Made by a program: the position numbers and the translations under genes | Part shown: positions 1 through 7,823 of the stretch, piece after piece | How positions within the stretch are numbered: position 1 is the first letter of the stretch | Layout: each line of letters starts with the position of its first letter | Notes under the pieces: generated by a model | Told to the model about the DNA's origin: nothing | What the model saw: the letters and a program-made list of their open reading frames with translations, nothing else | Databases searched by the model: none | Source: UBA10649 sp965278965 | GTDB lineage: Bacteria; Actinomycetota; Actinomycetes; S36-B12 | Reading direction: 5' to 3' | DNA length: 64,000 bases | NCBI GenBank assembly: GCA_965278965.1 | Contig: OZ257127.1 | Span: forward strand, 496,001-560,000

Positions 1-795
1 CGAGTGGCCCGACCCCGGGAGCTCGACGGCGGTGGCCCCGAGCTCCCCGGCCCAGGGCCGTTGGCCGGCCGACGGCCAGGTCTCGTCGGACTCCCCCCAT
101 GCCACCACGACCGGCTTTCCCCCGACCGCGTCGCGCAGCGCCCGGGTGAGGTCCGGAGTCGTCATCAGGATCCGGGCCACCTCGCGTACGTGCTCCGGGT
201 CGTTGGCGCACCATCGACGCTCGACGAACGCCGCGACGGCTGGCGACATCGGCCGGGCTGCTGCCGGGAGCTGCGGCCAGATCAGCTCGAGACCGACCAC
301 CGTCACCGCTTCCCGGAGCCGTTCGAGATCGGCGTGCGCCGACGGCGGCAAGGCCCCTGGGCCGGTGTCGAGGAGCGTCAGGGTCCGCGGCCGGACGGCG
401 TCGTCGATGACGGCCTGCTGCGCGACGAGCCCGCCGAAGGAGTGGCCGAGCAGGTGCGGCGGCGACGTCCAGCCGAGGGTCGACACAACCGTCTCCGTCA
501 CGGCCGCGAGATCGGCGGCAAGCGCCGTCAGCGCGTACGAGCCCGGGTCGGACGAGCCCGTCGACTCGTACTGACCACACTGGTCGAACGTGACGGCGCC
601 GATGCCGACGGCGGCGAGCAGCGGGAGGACCGCGATGAAGTCCTCCTTGCTGCCGGTGAACCCCGGCACGAGAAGGACCCAGTCGTCGACCCCGCCGCCC
701 GGCCCGGCATGGAGCACGGCACGGTGGCCGGCGCCCACCGGCCAGCGGGTGGGCGTGACGCCCTCAGGAAGGTCGACGAACGGCGGCGTGCTCAT
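1..795 (-). CDS. alpha/beta hydrolase, 3' end cut off by window edge
   Basis: Predicted alpha/beta-fold hydrolase, substrate unknown. The protein starts MSTPPFVDLPEG at an ATG and stays open to base 1, so the C-terminus is missing. A GHSFGG nucleophile elbow lies mid-protein, a candidate acidic residue is in WGESDETW, and a GSGHS motif at the very edge fits the catalytic histidine, so all three triad residues seem present and only the last helix is lost. An oxyanion-type segment LVPGFTGSKED precedes the elbow. Upstream there is no ribosome binding site; TAGCCT sits 9 nt before the ATG, suggesting a leaderless transcript. It is divergent from the small Ser-repeat protein with only 39 bp between start codons. 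Confidence 0.85.
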   Translation of the reverse strand, partial: MSTPPFVDLPEGVTPTRWPVGAGHRAVLHAGPGGGVDDWVLLVPGFTGSKEDFIAVLPLLAAVGIGAVTFDQCGQYESTGSSDPGSYALTALAADLAAVTETVVSTLGWTSPPHLLGHSFGGLVAQQAVIDDAVRPRTLTLLDTGPGALPPSAHADLERLREAVTVVGLELIWPQLPAAARPMSPAVAAFVERRWCANDPEHVREVARILMTTPDLTRALRDAVGGKPVVVAWGESDETWPSAGQRPWAGELGATAVELPGSGHS

Positions 796-804
796 GGCAG
801 CGCG

Positions 805-827
805 AGGCTAGCCACCCGGGATAACGT
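805..827. promoter_or_regulatory. divergent -10-like hexamers (putative leaderless promoters)
   Basis: The 39-bp gap between two divergent genes carries TAGCCT on the minus strand (810-805), 9 nt from the hydrolase ATG, and TAACGT on the plus strand (822-827), 7 nt from the Ser-repeat ATG. Both match TANNNT at the distance expected for transcription starting at or next to the start codon. No Shine-Dalgarno sequence fits for either gene. Assignment is by motif and spacing only. Confidence 0.5.
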
Positions 828-834
828 CTGCGCC

Positions 835-1092
835 ATGACCTCACGCTGGAGCATTCCCACGACGCGCTCCGTCTTGTCGATCCGGTCTTCGGGATCAGTC
901 CTTTCCATCGGGTCCAAGAACAGCGTGCTGAGCATCGCCAGCGTGGGCTCCGCGCTCTCTGTGGGGAGCATCGGCTCGGCCGCCTCGATCCTGTCGGTCG
1001 CCTCCGTCGGCAGCGCCGCATCGGTGATGTCCGGACTGTCCTCGTTCGCGATCATGAGCTGGCGGCGGCACCGGGCGATCGTCGGCGCCTAG
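835..1092 (+). CDS. small protein with Ser/Thr at every third residue (S-x-x repeat)
   Basis: An 85-residue protein of unknown function. From residue 3 to 69 Ser (Thr once, at 9) occupies every third position without a break, about 23 triplets, mostly S-V-L, S-I-G, S-V-G and S-A-A. The tail is basic (SWRRHRAIVGA). There is no signal peptide and no charged residue inside the repeat apart from R11, R17 and K28. The strict period of three with small or aliphatic residues between suggests an elongated regular fold (beta-solenoid-like or polyproline-II-like) or an aggregating strand, but that is inference. I recall similar Ser-periodic small proteins in other actinobacteria without knowing a function. 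It probably uses a leaderless promoter and is divergent from the hydrolase. Confidence 0.7.
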   Translation: MTSRWSIPTTRSVLSIRSSGSVLSIGSKNSVLSIASVGSALSVGSIGSAASILSVASVGSAASVMSGLSSFAIMSWRRHRAIVGA

Positions 1093-1158
1093 GCGTCGCC
1101 CGTCGACCGCGGGCCGGCGGCCCGAGCGCATCGGCACGCGCATCGGCCCGGGCCACCG

Positions 1159-1206
1159 GTGCCCGTCTCCCCCGCAGGCGGGCAGCGCCACCGTAGGGAC
1201 GGGCAC
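1159..1206. terminator. 9-bp inverted repeat upstream of the HelD-like gene
   Basis: GTGCCCGTC (1159-1167) and GACGGGCAC (1198-1206) are perfect inverted arms around a 30-nt spacer, which itself holds CCCGC-AG-GCGGG. It lies 66 nt after the stop of the Ser-repeat gene and 140 nt before the ATPase start. It may end the first transcript or form leader structure for the second. No T-run follows. Confidence 0.4.
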
Positions 1207-1346
1207 TGACACGGCCGCCCTGCGTGAGCCGGGATGTGGACACCCGACAGCCACCACAGCCCCCTGGGGACATCGAGGTCGCGCGGCGTGGCAGACTCCC
1301 TTGCCCGGATCGCACCTACGCGGCACATCCGCGGAAGGGCAGGAGC

Positions 1347-3455
1347 ATGGACCCGGTTTCCGAGGAGCAGGCGTTCCTCGACCGTGCCTACGCCCGCCTC
1401 GATGACCTGCGTACCGGGCTCGGTGAGCGGATCAACGCGGTGATGGTCGCGCCCGGGACAGGAACCGCGCAGGACGTGCTCGAGCGTCAGGCGCTGCTGG
1501 ACATGCTCGGCCACCAGGCCACGGCCGCCTATGCCGCCGAGCAACGGCTGTTCTTCGGCCGACTCGACCGCGACGACGGCTCGACCGTCCGCCTTGGGCG
1601 GATCGGGCTGCGCGACGACGACGGTGATCCGATCCTCCTGGACTGGCGCGCCCCGCAGGCGGCCGGCTTCTACCAGGCGACGACGGCGGAGCCGGCCGGC
1701 GTGCGCCGACGCCGGCGGGTGTTCACGCGCGAGCGCACCGTGACCCACGTCGAGGACGAGGACCTCGCCGACCCGCTCGCGGGCGTGGGTGAGCGCGCCG
1801 CGGCAGCCGCCGTGGATGCACCTCGCGAAGGCCGCATGGCCGACATCGTCGCGACGATCGCGGCGGACCAGGACCGGATCGTCCGCAGCCCGCTGAACCG
1901 CGTCACCGTCGTGCAGGGCGGTCCGGGAACGGGCAAGACCGTCGTCGCGTTGCATCGCGCGGCCTGGCTGCTCTACACGCACCGGGACCGGCTGGCTCGT
2001 GACGGCGTCCTCGTGGTCGGCCCCTCGAGCGCGTTCCTCCGCTACATCGAGCAGGTGCTCCCGAGCCTGGGTGAGACCGACGTCGTCCTGCTGACTCCCG
2101 GGCAGCTGTACCCGCCGGTGTCGACGTCACTCGCCGATCCGCCGGCCGTGGCCGCCGTCAAGGGCGACCTCGTCATGGCGAGGGTCGTCGCAGCAGCGGT
2201 ACGCCAGCGCGTGCGCCTGCCGGCCGAGGGGGTGGAGGTGCGGCTCGTCGACGGGTCGATCGCCCGGGTGTCCGCCGGCCAGCTCACGCAGGCACGTGCG
2301 GACGTCCCGCGCCGTGCGACGTTCCATGGCGGGCGCGAGCCCTTCCTGCGCCGGGTCCTGGACCTGCTGGCGCGCGACCACGCCGTCCGCCGCGGCGACG
2401 ACCCGTCCGACCCGGACGTGCGCGCCGCGCACCTCGCCGACCTCGTTGACGATCCCGAGGTCCGCCGCACGGTGAACCTCATGTGGCTTCCGACGACGCC
2501 GGAGCGCCTGGTCGGGCGACTCCTGAGCGATCCCGCGACGTTGGCGGCCGCTGCCGAGGGCCTGCTCGACGCCGCTGCGCAGCGCGTCCTCCTGCGACCG
2601 CCCGGCTCGCCGTGGACCGTCGACGACGTCCCGCTGCTCGAGGAGGCCGCCGAGCGCCTGGGCGAGTTCGTCCCGCCGACACCGCGGGTCACGGCGCTGC
2701 CCGACGACTACGCCGAGCTCACCGTGTACGACCCGTTCGCCCGCGACCGACCCGCCGGCACGCTCGCGGACCGGGCGATGGCGGACCGCGACTGGGTGTA
2801 CGGCCACGTCGTCGTCGACGAGGCACAGGAGCTGTCGCGCATGGCGTGGCGTGCGCTCTCCCGCCGGTGCAGCCGGCGGTCGATGACGGTCGTCGGGGAC
2901 CTGCAGCAGACCGCCCACCCCGCGGGCGCACGGTCGTGGGACGAGGTCCTCGACTGGGCCGGGGACCATGTCGACCTGCACACGCTCACGGTCACGTACC
3001 GCATCACGCGCCAGACCGCCGACACCGCAACGGATCTGCTGGTGCGTGCCGGCGGTACGGCCCCGGTTCTGCGCCCGATCCGTGACGGCGAGCCGACCGA
3101 GCACGTGAGGTGCACGCTCGCCGAGCTCGCGGACGTCGCGTGGTCCCGCGCCGATCCCGACGAGGGGGGTCGCACGGCGGTGATCGTCCCGGACCTGGCC
3201 CTCGACGTCGTGACCGCGGCCCTACGCGGCCGCGATGGTTTCGGCTTCGGGGACAACGCGATCGACGCACCGGTAGCCGTGCTGACCGTGCGCGAGGTGA
3301 AGGGCCTGGAGTTCGACCATGTGCTCGTGGTCGACCCGGACGCCCTCGCCCGCCAGGCACGCCACGGCAGTGACGCGTACGTCGCATGCACCCGCGCGAC
3401 CCGGACGCTTCACCTCGTCGACCTCATCGACCTCCACGAGCACGCGGCCCTCTGA
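1347..3455 (+). CDS. helD: HelD/HelR-type RNA polymerase-associated ATPase (UvrD/Rep-like)
   Basis: A 702-residue superfamily 1 helicase-like ATPase of the HelD/HelR group, which removes stalled RNA polymerase from DNA; HelR members can also displace rifamycins from polymerase. The N-terminus (about 1-60) is the helical arm that enters the polymerase channels. The family marker LDWRAP occurs near residue 98, followed by a Walker A GGPGTGKT at 191-198, a DEAQELS Walker B near 490, and a C-terminal helicase half with VTYRITRQT and a VREVKGLEFD motif. The ATG at 1347 is chosen for its AGGAGC ribosome site; the frame is open 41 codons further up but without a site. I find no exact rifamycin-associated element upstream. 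Whether it gives drug resistance cannot be told from sequence. Confidence 0.87.
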   Translation: MDPVSEEQAFLDRAYARLDDLRTGLGERINAVMVAPGTGTAQDVLERQALLDMLGHQATAAYAAEQRLFFGRLDRDDGSTVRLGRIGLRDDDGDPILLDWRAPQAAGFYQATTAEPAGVRRRRRVFTRERTVTHVEDEDLADPLAGVGERAAAAAVDAPREGRMADIVATIAADQDRIVRSPLNRVTVVQGGPGTGKTVVALHRAAWLLYTHRDRLARDGVLVVGPSSAFLRYIEQVLPSLGETDVVLLTPGQLYPPVSTSLADPPAVAAVKGDLVMARVVAAAVRQRVRLPAEGVEVRLVDGSIARVSAGQLTQARADVPRRATFHGGREPFLRRVLDLLARDHAVRRGDDPSDPDVRAAHLADLVDDPEVRRTVNLMWLPTTPERLVGRLLSDPATLAAAAEGLLDAAAQRVLLRPPGSPWTVDDVPLLEEAAERLGEFVPPTPRVTALPDDYAELTVYDPFARDRPAGTLADRAMADRDWVYGHVVVDEAQELSRMAWRALSRRCSRRSMTVVGDLQQTAHPAGARSWDEVLDWAGDHVDLHTLTVTYRITRQTADTATDLLVRAGGTAPVLRPIRDGEPTEHVRCTLAELADVAWSRADPDEGGRTAVIVPDLALDVVTAALRGRDGFGFGDNAIDAPVAVLTVREVKGLEFDHVLVVDPDALARQARHGSDAYVACTRATRTLHLVDLIDLHEHAAL

Positions 3456-3575
3456 CGGCGGTCACGCGCCGATCGTTGCCGATTCGTTGCCGTCACCCAG
3501 GGAACGCACACGGGGTCGGCCCGCGTCCACGCGGTATCCGACCCCACCGGGGTCACGCAGGTCTGAGGAGGAGAC

Positions 3576-4505
3576 ATGCGCGCTCGAATCGCTATGGCAG
3601 GGGCCGTGATAGCCGGTGCCGTCCTGCTTGCAGGTTGCTCCGGGGAATCCGCGTCCACGTCCGGGGAGGCCGTGGCCCCGGCTGACGTCGGTGCTGCCGA
3701 GATGGCTCCCGACTCGATGGTCGCGCCTGAGGCGCGGGGAGCCGACGGGAGCGTCGCCACGAGTGGCACCACGACCCTGCAGCGGCAGGTAGTGCGGTCG
3801 GGCTCGATGTCGATGCGCGCCGACGACGTCGCGACGACCGTCGTCACGATCCGCGGACTCACGACCGGTGCCGGTGGCTTCGTGTCGGCCGAGAACACGT
3901 CGGCCGGCGGGGACTACGCCTACTCCTCGATCACGGTCCAGGTGCCGGCCGCCCGGCTCGACGCCGTCATCGATGCGATCTCCAAGCTCGGGACAGTCGA
4001 TACCGTCGACATCAGCGCGCAGGACGTCACGTCGCAGGCGGTCGACCTCGACGCCCGGATCACAGCGCTGCAGGCCAGCGTCGACCGGATGACCGACCTG
4101 CTGGCGCAGGCGTCCGACGTCACCGACCTCATGACCATCGAGGCGCAGCTGTCGACGCGCCAGGCCGATCTCGACGCAGTCAAGGCTCAGCGCACATGGC
4201 TGGCCGACCAGGTCACGATGTCGACCTTGGCGGTGACGGTCCAGCCCGTGGAGACCGTGGAACCGGTCGAGACCCCGGGCTTCGGCGGCGGGTTCGAGAG
4301 CGGCTGGAACGCGCTCGTGTCCGCCGTGGCGGTCGCGGTGACGGCGGTCGGGTTCTTCCTGCCGTTCCTCGTGCTGCTGGCGGTGATCGCTGTCCCGGTC
4401 ACCATCGTGTCTGTCTGGCTGGTGCGGCGGCACCAGCGCCGAACCGTTCAGCGCGCTGCCGAGCTCCGGTCCGGCGACCCCAGCCCCACCCCTTCTACTC
4501 GTTGA
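3576..4505 (+). CDS. DUF4349 lipoprotein with C-terminal membrane helix
   Basis: A 309-residue cell-surface lipoprotein. The signal peptide ends in a lipobox LLAGC (Cys at about 21), followed by a low-complexity Ala/Ser/Glu linker, then a DUF4349 domain: an N-terminal alpha/beta part (QVVRSGSMSMRADD onward), a coiled coil around residues 145-210 (ITALQASVDRMTDLL) and a C-terminal transmembrane helix near 265-285 ending in a basic cytoplasmic tail (RRHQRRTVQ). Function of the family is unknown; it is common in Firmicutes and Actinobacteria. A strong GAGGAGGAG ribosome site precedes the ATG. The stop codon lies inside the left arm of the palindromic element that follows. Confidence 0.85.
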   Translation: MRARIAMAGAVIAGAVLLAGCSGESASTSGEAVAPADVGAAEMAPDSMVAPEARGADGSVATSGTTTLQRQVVRSGSMSMRADDVATTVVTIRGLTTGAGGFVSAENTSAGGDYAYSSITVQVPAARLDAVIDAISKLGTVDTVDISAQDVTSQAVDLDARITALQASVDRMTDLLAQASDVTDLMTIEAQLSTRQADLDAVKAQRTWLADQVTMSTLAVTVQPVETVEPVETPGFGGGFESGWNALVSAVAVAVTAVGFFLPFLVLLAVIAVPVTIVSVWLVRRHQRRTVQRAAELRSGDPSPTPSTR

Positions 4506-4555
4506 CTGTGCAGATGTGCCCCGGTTCGGACGTCCGAACCGGGGCACAACTGCAC
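4501..4555. terminator. dispersed palindrome family A, copy 1 (bidirectional terminator)
   Basis: A perfect 16-bp inverted repeat centred at 4531/4532 (GTGCCCCGGTTCGGAC and its complement) is nested in outer arms GTGCAG/CTGCAC. The element starts with GTTGACTGTGCAG, shared exactly with the element at 25775, and both are 55 nt from that start to CTGCAC. It lies between convergent genes, as a two-way terminator would, and overlaps the last codons of the upstream gene. Confidence 0.7.
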
Positions 4556-4576
4556 GCTCGATGAAGGAGGGGACCG

Positions 4577-5452
4577 TCAGCCGTAGGTGCAGGCGGTCAC
4601 GGCGTCGGCGGTGACCGAGACCGTGAAGCGGTCCGGCCGGTAGTCGGCCGTCACCGCCTGCGGCTGGCCGTCGATGCTGCCGACCCGCAGGCTGTAGCCG
4701 TTCGACACGGCGAACTGCTCGGCCTGCACTGCGGACATCGGCGCGGTGACCATCTGCCGGCACATGCCGATCATCTGGGCCGAGCCGGCGCCACCGGCCG
4801 GCGCACCGGCGACCTGCTCGACGCTGCGCGCCACGGCGACGAGCTCGGCGAAGCGCAGGCCGGTGGAGCGGATCACGATGGTCGTGCTGCCGGGCGCGCT
4901 CATCGTCGAGGGCGGCTTCGCGGTGAACTCGATCGTGCCGCCGTACAGCCGGACATCGGACGTCGTGCACCGCACCCGCGGCTCTCGCCCGTCCGGCCGC
5001 TGCGCACAGTCGGCGTAGACCCGCGCCGGGACGATCGTGCGTGCTCCCCGTGACCCGATGGCGATGCGCACGGTCCGCACGAGTGCGCGGGAGGTCGTCG
5101 CAGCCGGCTTGGCCGCCCAGCCCGTCCCGGCCCACTTCTCCTCGATCACCACGGTCCGGCCTCGCCGCCCGTACTGCGCGCCGGCGAACGTCGAACCTCC
5201 GGTCACTGCCCCATCAGCCACGGTGATGCCGGTTCCGACGACCGTGACTTTGCCGTGGCGGGCAAGGCCGGCGGTGTGCCGGGGCTCCCACAGCGAGCCG
5301 GCCGTGCCCAGCCGGGCGGCAGCGACATCCCACGAGGCGACGGACGCCGAGAGGTCGGCAGTGGCGGTGGCCGCCGACGACGCGGGCACGCAGAGGACGG
5401 CGACCACGCCGGTCGCCAGCGCGGCGGCCAGCGGCCGGACGAGCGCCCCCAT
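4577..5452 (-). CDS. secreted protein with C-terminal I78-inhibitor-like domain
   Basis: A 291-residue exported protein. The signal peptide covers roughly residues 1-27 (ALATGVVAVLCVPASSA). Residues about 30-210 form a domain I do not recognise. The last 66 residues match the next upstream gene without gaps at about half of positions and end in the same CTYG. That segment (RVGSIDG, QAVT, DYRPDRF) resembles the reactive-site region of the I78 peptidase inhibitor family (PF11720). Two cysteines are shared by both proteins and could form a disulfide. Its start lies 3 nt after the stop of the upstream gene, with no strong ribosome site, suggesting translational coupling. It is last in a four-gene operon. 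Confidence 0.75.
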   Translation of the reverse strand: MGALVRPLAAALATGVVAVLCVPASSAATATADLSASVASWDVAAARLGTAGSLWEPRHTAGLARHGKVTVVGTGITVADGAVTGGSTFAGAQYGRRGRTVVIEEKWAGTGWAAKPAATTSRALVRTVRIAIGSRGARTIVPARVYADCAQRPDGREPRVRCTTSDVRLYGGTIEFTAKPPSTMSAPGSTTIVIRSTGLRFAELVAVARSVEQVAGAPAGGAGSAQMIGMCRQMVTAPMSAVQAEQFAVSNGYSLRVGSIDGQPQAVTADYRPDRFTVSVTADAVTACTYG

Positions 5453-5455
5453 CGG

Positions 5456-5827
5456 TCAGCCGTACGTGCAGCCGACGACGACGCCGCCCTCGACGTCGAA
5501 GGTGAACCGGTCGTCGCGCAGGTCCATGGTGACCGCCTGGCCCTCGCCGTCGATCGTGCCGACGCGCGCCACGTAGCCGTTCGTCTCCGCCAGCGCGGTG
5601 GCGTCTTCCGGGCTGAGCTTCTGATCGACCATCTGCTTGCACAGGGCGGCCATCTCCGGCGTCCCGGCGCTCGCATCGGCCGGCGCGTCCGACGCCTGCC
5701 CCGACGCGGCGGCGCTCACGCTGGCGGCCGGCGCGCTGCTGGAGTCGTCCGCCGACGACGAGCAGCCCGAGAGCACCCCGACGGCGGCGATGGTGGCGAC
5801 GCTCGCGGCGACGAGTCGGATCCTCAT
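5456..5827 (-). CDS. small lipoprotein, I78-inhibitor-like
   Basis: A 123-residue lipoprotein: signal peptide MRIRLVAASVATIAAVG, lipobox LSGC, a Ser/Ala linker to about residue 57, then a 66-residue C-terminal domain closely matching the neighbouring protein (RVGTIDG, QAVTMDLRDDRF, CTYG). The motif QAVTMD-R-DR is the signature of I78 peptidase inhibitors; known members block subtilisin- or chymotrypsin-like proteases. I choose the ATG at 5827 because it begins a clean signal peptide and follows AAAGGAA; an ATG at 5863 that overlaps the RDD stop codon (ATGA) would add 12 residues (MSETKPPTKGIT). The protein would sit on the outer face of the membrane. Confidence 0.78.
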   Translation of the reverse strand: MRIRLVAASVATIAAVGVLSGCSSSADDSSSAPAASVSAAASGQASDAPADASAGTPEMAALCKQMVDQKLSPEDATALAETNGYVARVGTIDGEGQAVTMDLRDDRFTFDVEGGVVVGCTYG

Positions 5828-5859
5828 GGTGATTCCTTTCGTTGGCGGCTTCGTCTCGC

Positions 5860-6441
5860 TCATGGGCGCTCCGGGGCCGGGGGGGTGCGTGTCAGGCGCG
5901 GGACGCCGACGACCCAGTCGTGGATCACGCTGGTCCGTAGTACGACGTCCTGGACGGAACGATTGGTTCCGCTGACGATGACCCACAGCAGGCCGGGGAT
6001 GAACAGCGTGCAGAACACGGCGCGGACGAACGCGCCCAACCAGCGGACGCGCTCGCCGCGATAGTTCACGACGCGCAGCCCCATGATGAGGTTGCCGACG
6101 GTCCGCCCGCCCAGCGCCCAGCCGGCGGTCCAGTAGGCGATGTTGAGGGTGTACCCCCAGGCGATCAGCCAGCCGATGTCCGGCAGCCGGTCGCTGGCCT
6201 GCGCGGCGGCGGTCGTGCCGCTCACCGGATCGACGATGAACGACAGCATCCAGAGCCCGGCCACGGTGCCGAGGACCCCGATGAAGACCAGGCACACGTC
6301 GATGCTCGCCGCGACCGCCCGCGAGACGACGCCGGCCCGCTGTCCTTGGATCGGCACCGCGTCCGACGGCAGAATGGGCGCCTCGTGCAGCGGGGGCGCG
6401 CCGCCGGCGAGCGCCGCACGGTACTCACGGAACGTCGTCAT
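5860..6441 (-). CDS. RDD family membrane protein
   Basis: A 193-residue integral membrane protein of the RDD family (PF06271). A cytoplasmic N-terminus of about 38 residues leads into the first helix with SRAVAASIDVCLVF, which holds the Arg and Asp of the family signature. Further helices follow near 85-115 and 150-170; the conserved loop GRTVGNLIMGLRVV between them is typical. Some RDD proteins have been linked to ion exchange or stress tolerance, but most are unassigned. The start codon overlaps the stop of the upstream Asp-repeat gene (ATGA), and its own stop overlaps a possible ATG for the lipoprotein, so the operon is tightly coupled. Confidence 0.85.
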   Translation of the reverse strand: MTTFREYRAALAGGAPPLHEAPILPSDAVPIQGQRAGVVSRAVAASIDVCLVFIGVLGTVAGLWMLSFIVDPVSGTTAAAQASDRLPDIGWLIAWGYTLNIAYWTAGWALGGRTVGNLIMGLRVVNYRGERVRWLGAFVRAVFCTLFIPGLLWVIVSGTNRSVQDVVLRTSVIHDWVVGVPRLTRTPPAPERP

Positions 6442-7190
6442 CGCGGCTCCTGCGTCGTGGGTGCCGTCGGGTCGGGCGGGGGCCCCTCGTGGGCCGTCCG
6501 GTCGTCCGATCCGTCCGCGGCATCGACCGGTTCCGGCTCGGCGGCGAGATCCTCCCGGAACCGGTTGGCCATCGACTCCGGCTCGCCCGGCGCCTCGAGC
6601 CGGCGGCCGCGCCGACGGAAGACGAGGCGGTCGGCCAGGCCGGAGACGAGGCGGTCGGCGCCGAGGCCCTGGCGGCGCACCACGTTCATCGCGTCGCCGG
6701 CGATGCCGCTCGTGGAGTCCCGGATGATCTGGGGCAGGTCGATCTCGTCGACGACGTAGTTGGCCAGGTCGATGACCGGGACCCGGTCGATGATCGCGTC
6801 CATGTCTGCCTGCGCGACGACCCGGTCGATGTCTACCCGGTCTATGACGATCTCCGTCAGGTCCATGTCATCGAGAACGCGGGTGACGACCGCGTTCAGG
6901 TCGACCTGGTGGAGCACGATGTCCGTCAGGTCGATGCGCGCGACGACCGCCGCGGCGATAGCGGGGACCAGTCGGTCGAGCGCAGCGCTCACGGGGACGC
7001 CGACGACCCGCGTCACGGAGTGCTCGACCACGGCCGCCATCGTCGTCGCCGTCGCCGTCGCCATCCCGACGGTGCTCGCCATGACGCCGAGCAGGGTGCG
7101 CATCGGGTCCGGCGGTGCTGCCGCGGCGGGCCGCGTCATCAGCACGACCTCTTGGCGAGGCGGCGGGTCGGTGTCCACGCGGCCCATCAT
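6438..7190 (-). CDS. protein with tandem Asp-hydrophobic ~10-residue repeats, first gene of envelope operon
   Basis: A 250-residue protein of unknown function. Residues about 35-80 are hydrophobic and Ala-rich. From about 85 to 160 runs a repeat of roughly ten residues with the pattern D-(L/I/M)-x-x-(I/V)-(I/V), for example DLTDIV, DLNAVV, DLTEIV, DIDRVV, DMDAII, DLANYV and DLPQII. After this come a basic patch (VFRRRGRRLE) and an acidic Pro-rich tail. Adjacent ATGs at 7190 and 7187, or MTRPAAAA at 7139 after GAGGTCGTG, could be the start. It overlaps the RDD gene by 4 nt and likely acts with that envelope protein. Confidence 0.65.
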   Translation of the reverse strand: MMGRVDTDPPPRQEVVLMTRPAAAAPPDPMRTLLGVMASTVGMATATATTMAAVVEHSVTRVVGVPVSAALDRLVPAIAAAVVARIDLTDIVLHQVDLNAVVTRVLDDMDLTEIVIDRVDIDRVVAQADMDAIIDRVPVIDLANYVVDEIDLPQIIRDSTSGIAGDAMNVVRRQGLGADRLVSGLADRLVFRRRGRRLEAPGEPESMANRFREDLAAEPEPVDAADGSDDRTAHEGPPPDPTAPTTQEPR

Positions 7191-7224
7191 CGCGTGCCGG
7201 GCGCCTTGGCCGCAGCGACCGGTC

Positions 7225-7773
7225 CTACTCGGCGGCCAGGGGGCCGGTCTTGGCGGCCGGGAAGTAGTCCTGGCCGATGCCGCTGGTGCGCTTGGGGATC
7301 ATGACGGAGCGGAACCACGACACGATCTCGTCGCCGTCCTGGTTCAGGCCCCGGGTGCGCATCCGGATGATGCCCATCTCCGGTCGCGACGACGACTCGC
7401 GCTTGTCCAGGCAGATGCTCTCGGCGTAGATCGTGTCGCCGACGTAGACGGGGTGCGTCAGCTTGATGTCGGTCCACCCGAGGTTGGCCACGGCGTTCTG
7501 GCTCATGTCGATCACCGACAGGCCGAGCACGAGGGCGACGGTCAGGCCCGAGTTGACGATGATCCGCCCACCGGTGATCGGGTTGGACTGCGCCAGGTGG
7601 GCGTTGAAGTGGTTCTGGTTGGTGTTGCAGGTCAGGAGCGTGAACCAGGTCGAGTCGGCCTCGCTGATCGTGCGGCCGAACGGGTGCTGGTACACGGTGC
7701 CGACCTCGAAGTCCTCGAGGAACCGGCCCAACTGGGCGGGGACGACTGGGGCCGGGGTCTGCTCTTCGCTCAT
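7225..7773 (-). CDS. MaoC family (hotdog-fold) hydratase
   Basis: A 182-residue MaoC-like enoyl-CoA hydratase/dehydratase. The segment FGRTISEADSTWFTLLTCNTNQNHFN matches the MaoC active-site helix with candidate catalytic Asp and His, and IIVNSGLTVALVLGLSV forms the central hotdog helix. The sequence most resembles hydratases acting on branched or dicarboxylic acyl-CoAs (mesaconyl- or itaconyl-CoA type) rather than fatty-acid hydratases, but substrate cannot be fixed from sequence. The gene stands alone; no acyl-CoA ligase or lyase is adjacent. A CAGGAT hexamer 8 nt before the ATG may be a leaderless -10. Confidence 0.82.
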   Translation of the reverse strand: MSEEQTPAPVVPAQLGRFLEDFEVGTVYQHPFGRTISEADSTWFTLLTCNTNQNHFNAHLAQSNPITGGRIIVNSGLTVALVLGLSVIDMSQNAVANLGWTDIKLTHPVYVGDTIYAESICLDKRESSSRPEMGIIRMRTRGLNQDGDEIVSWFRSVMIPKRTSGIGQDYFPAAKTGPLAAE

Positions 7774-7823
7774 GGGCGGCCATCCTGCCGTCCGAGCCGG
7801 AGCACTGCCGAACGGGGTCCGCG

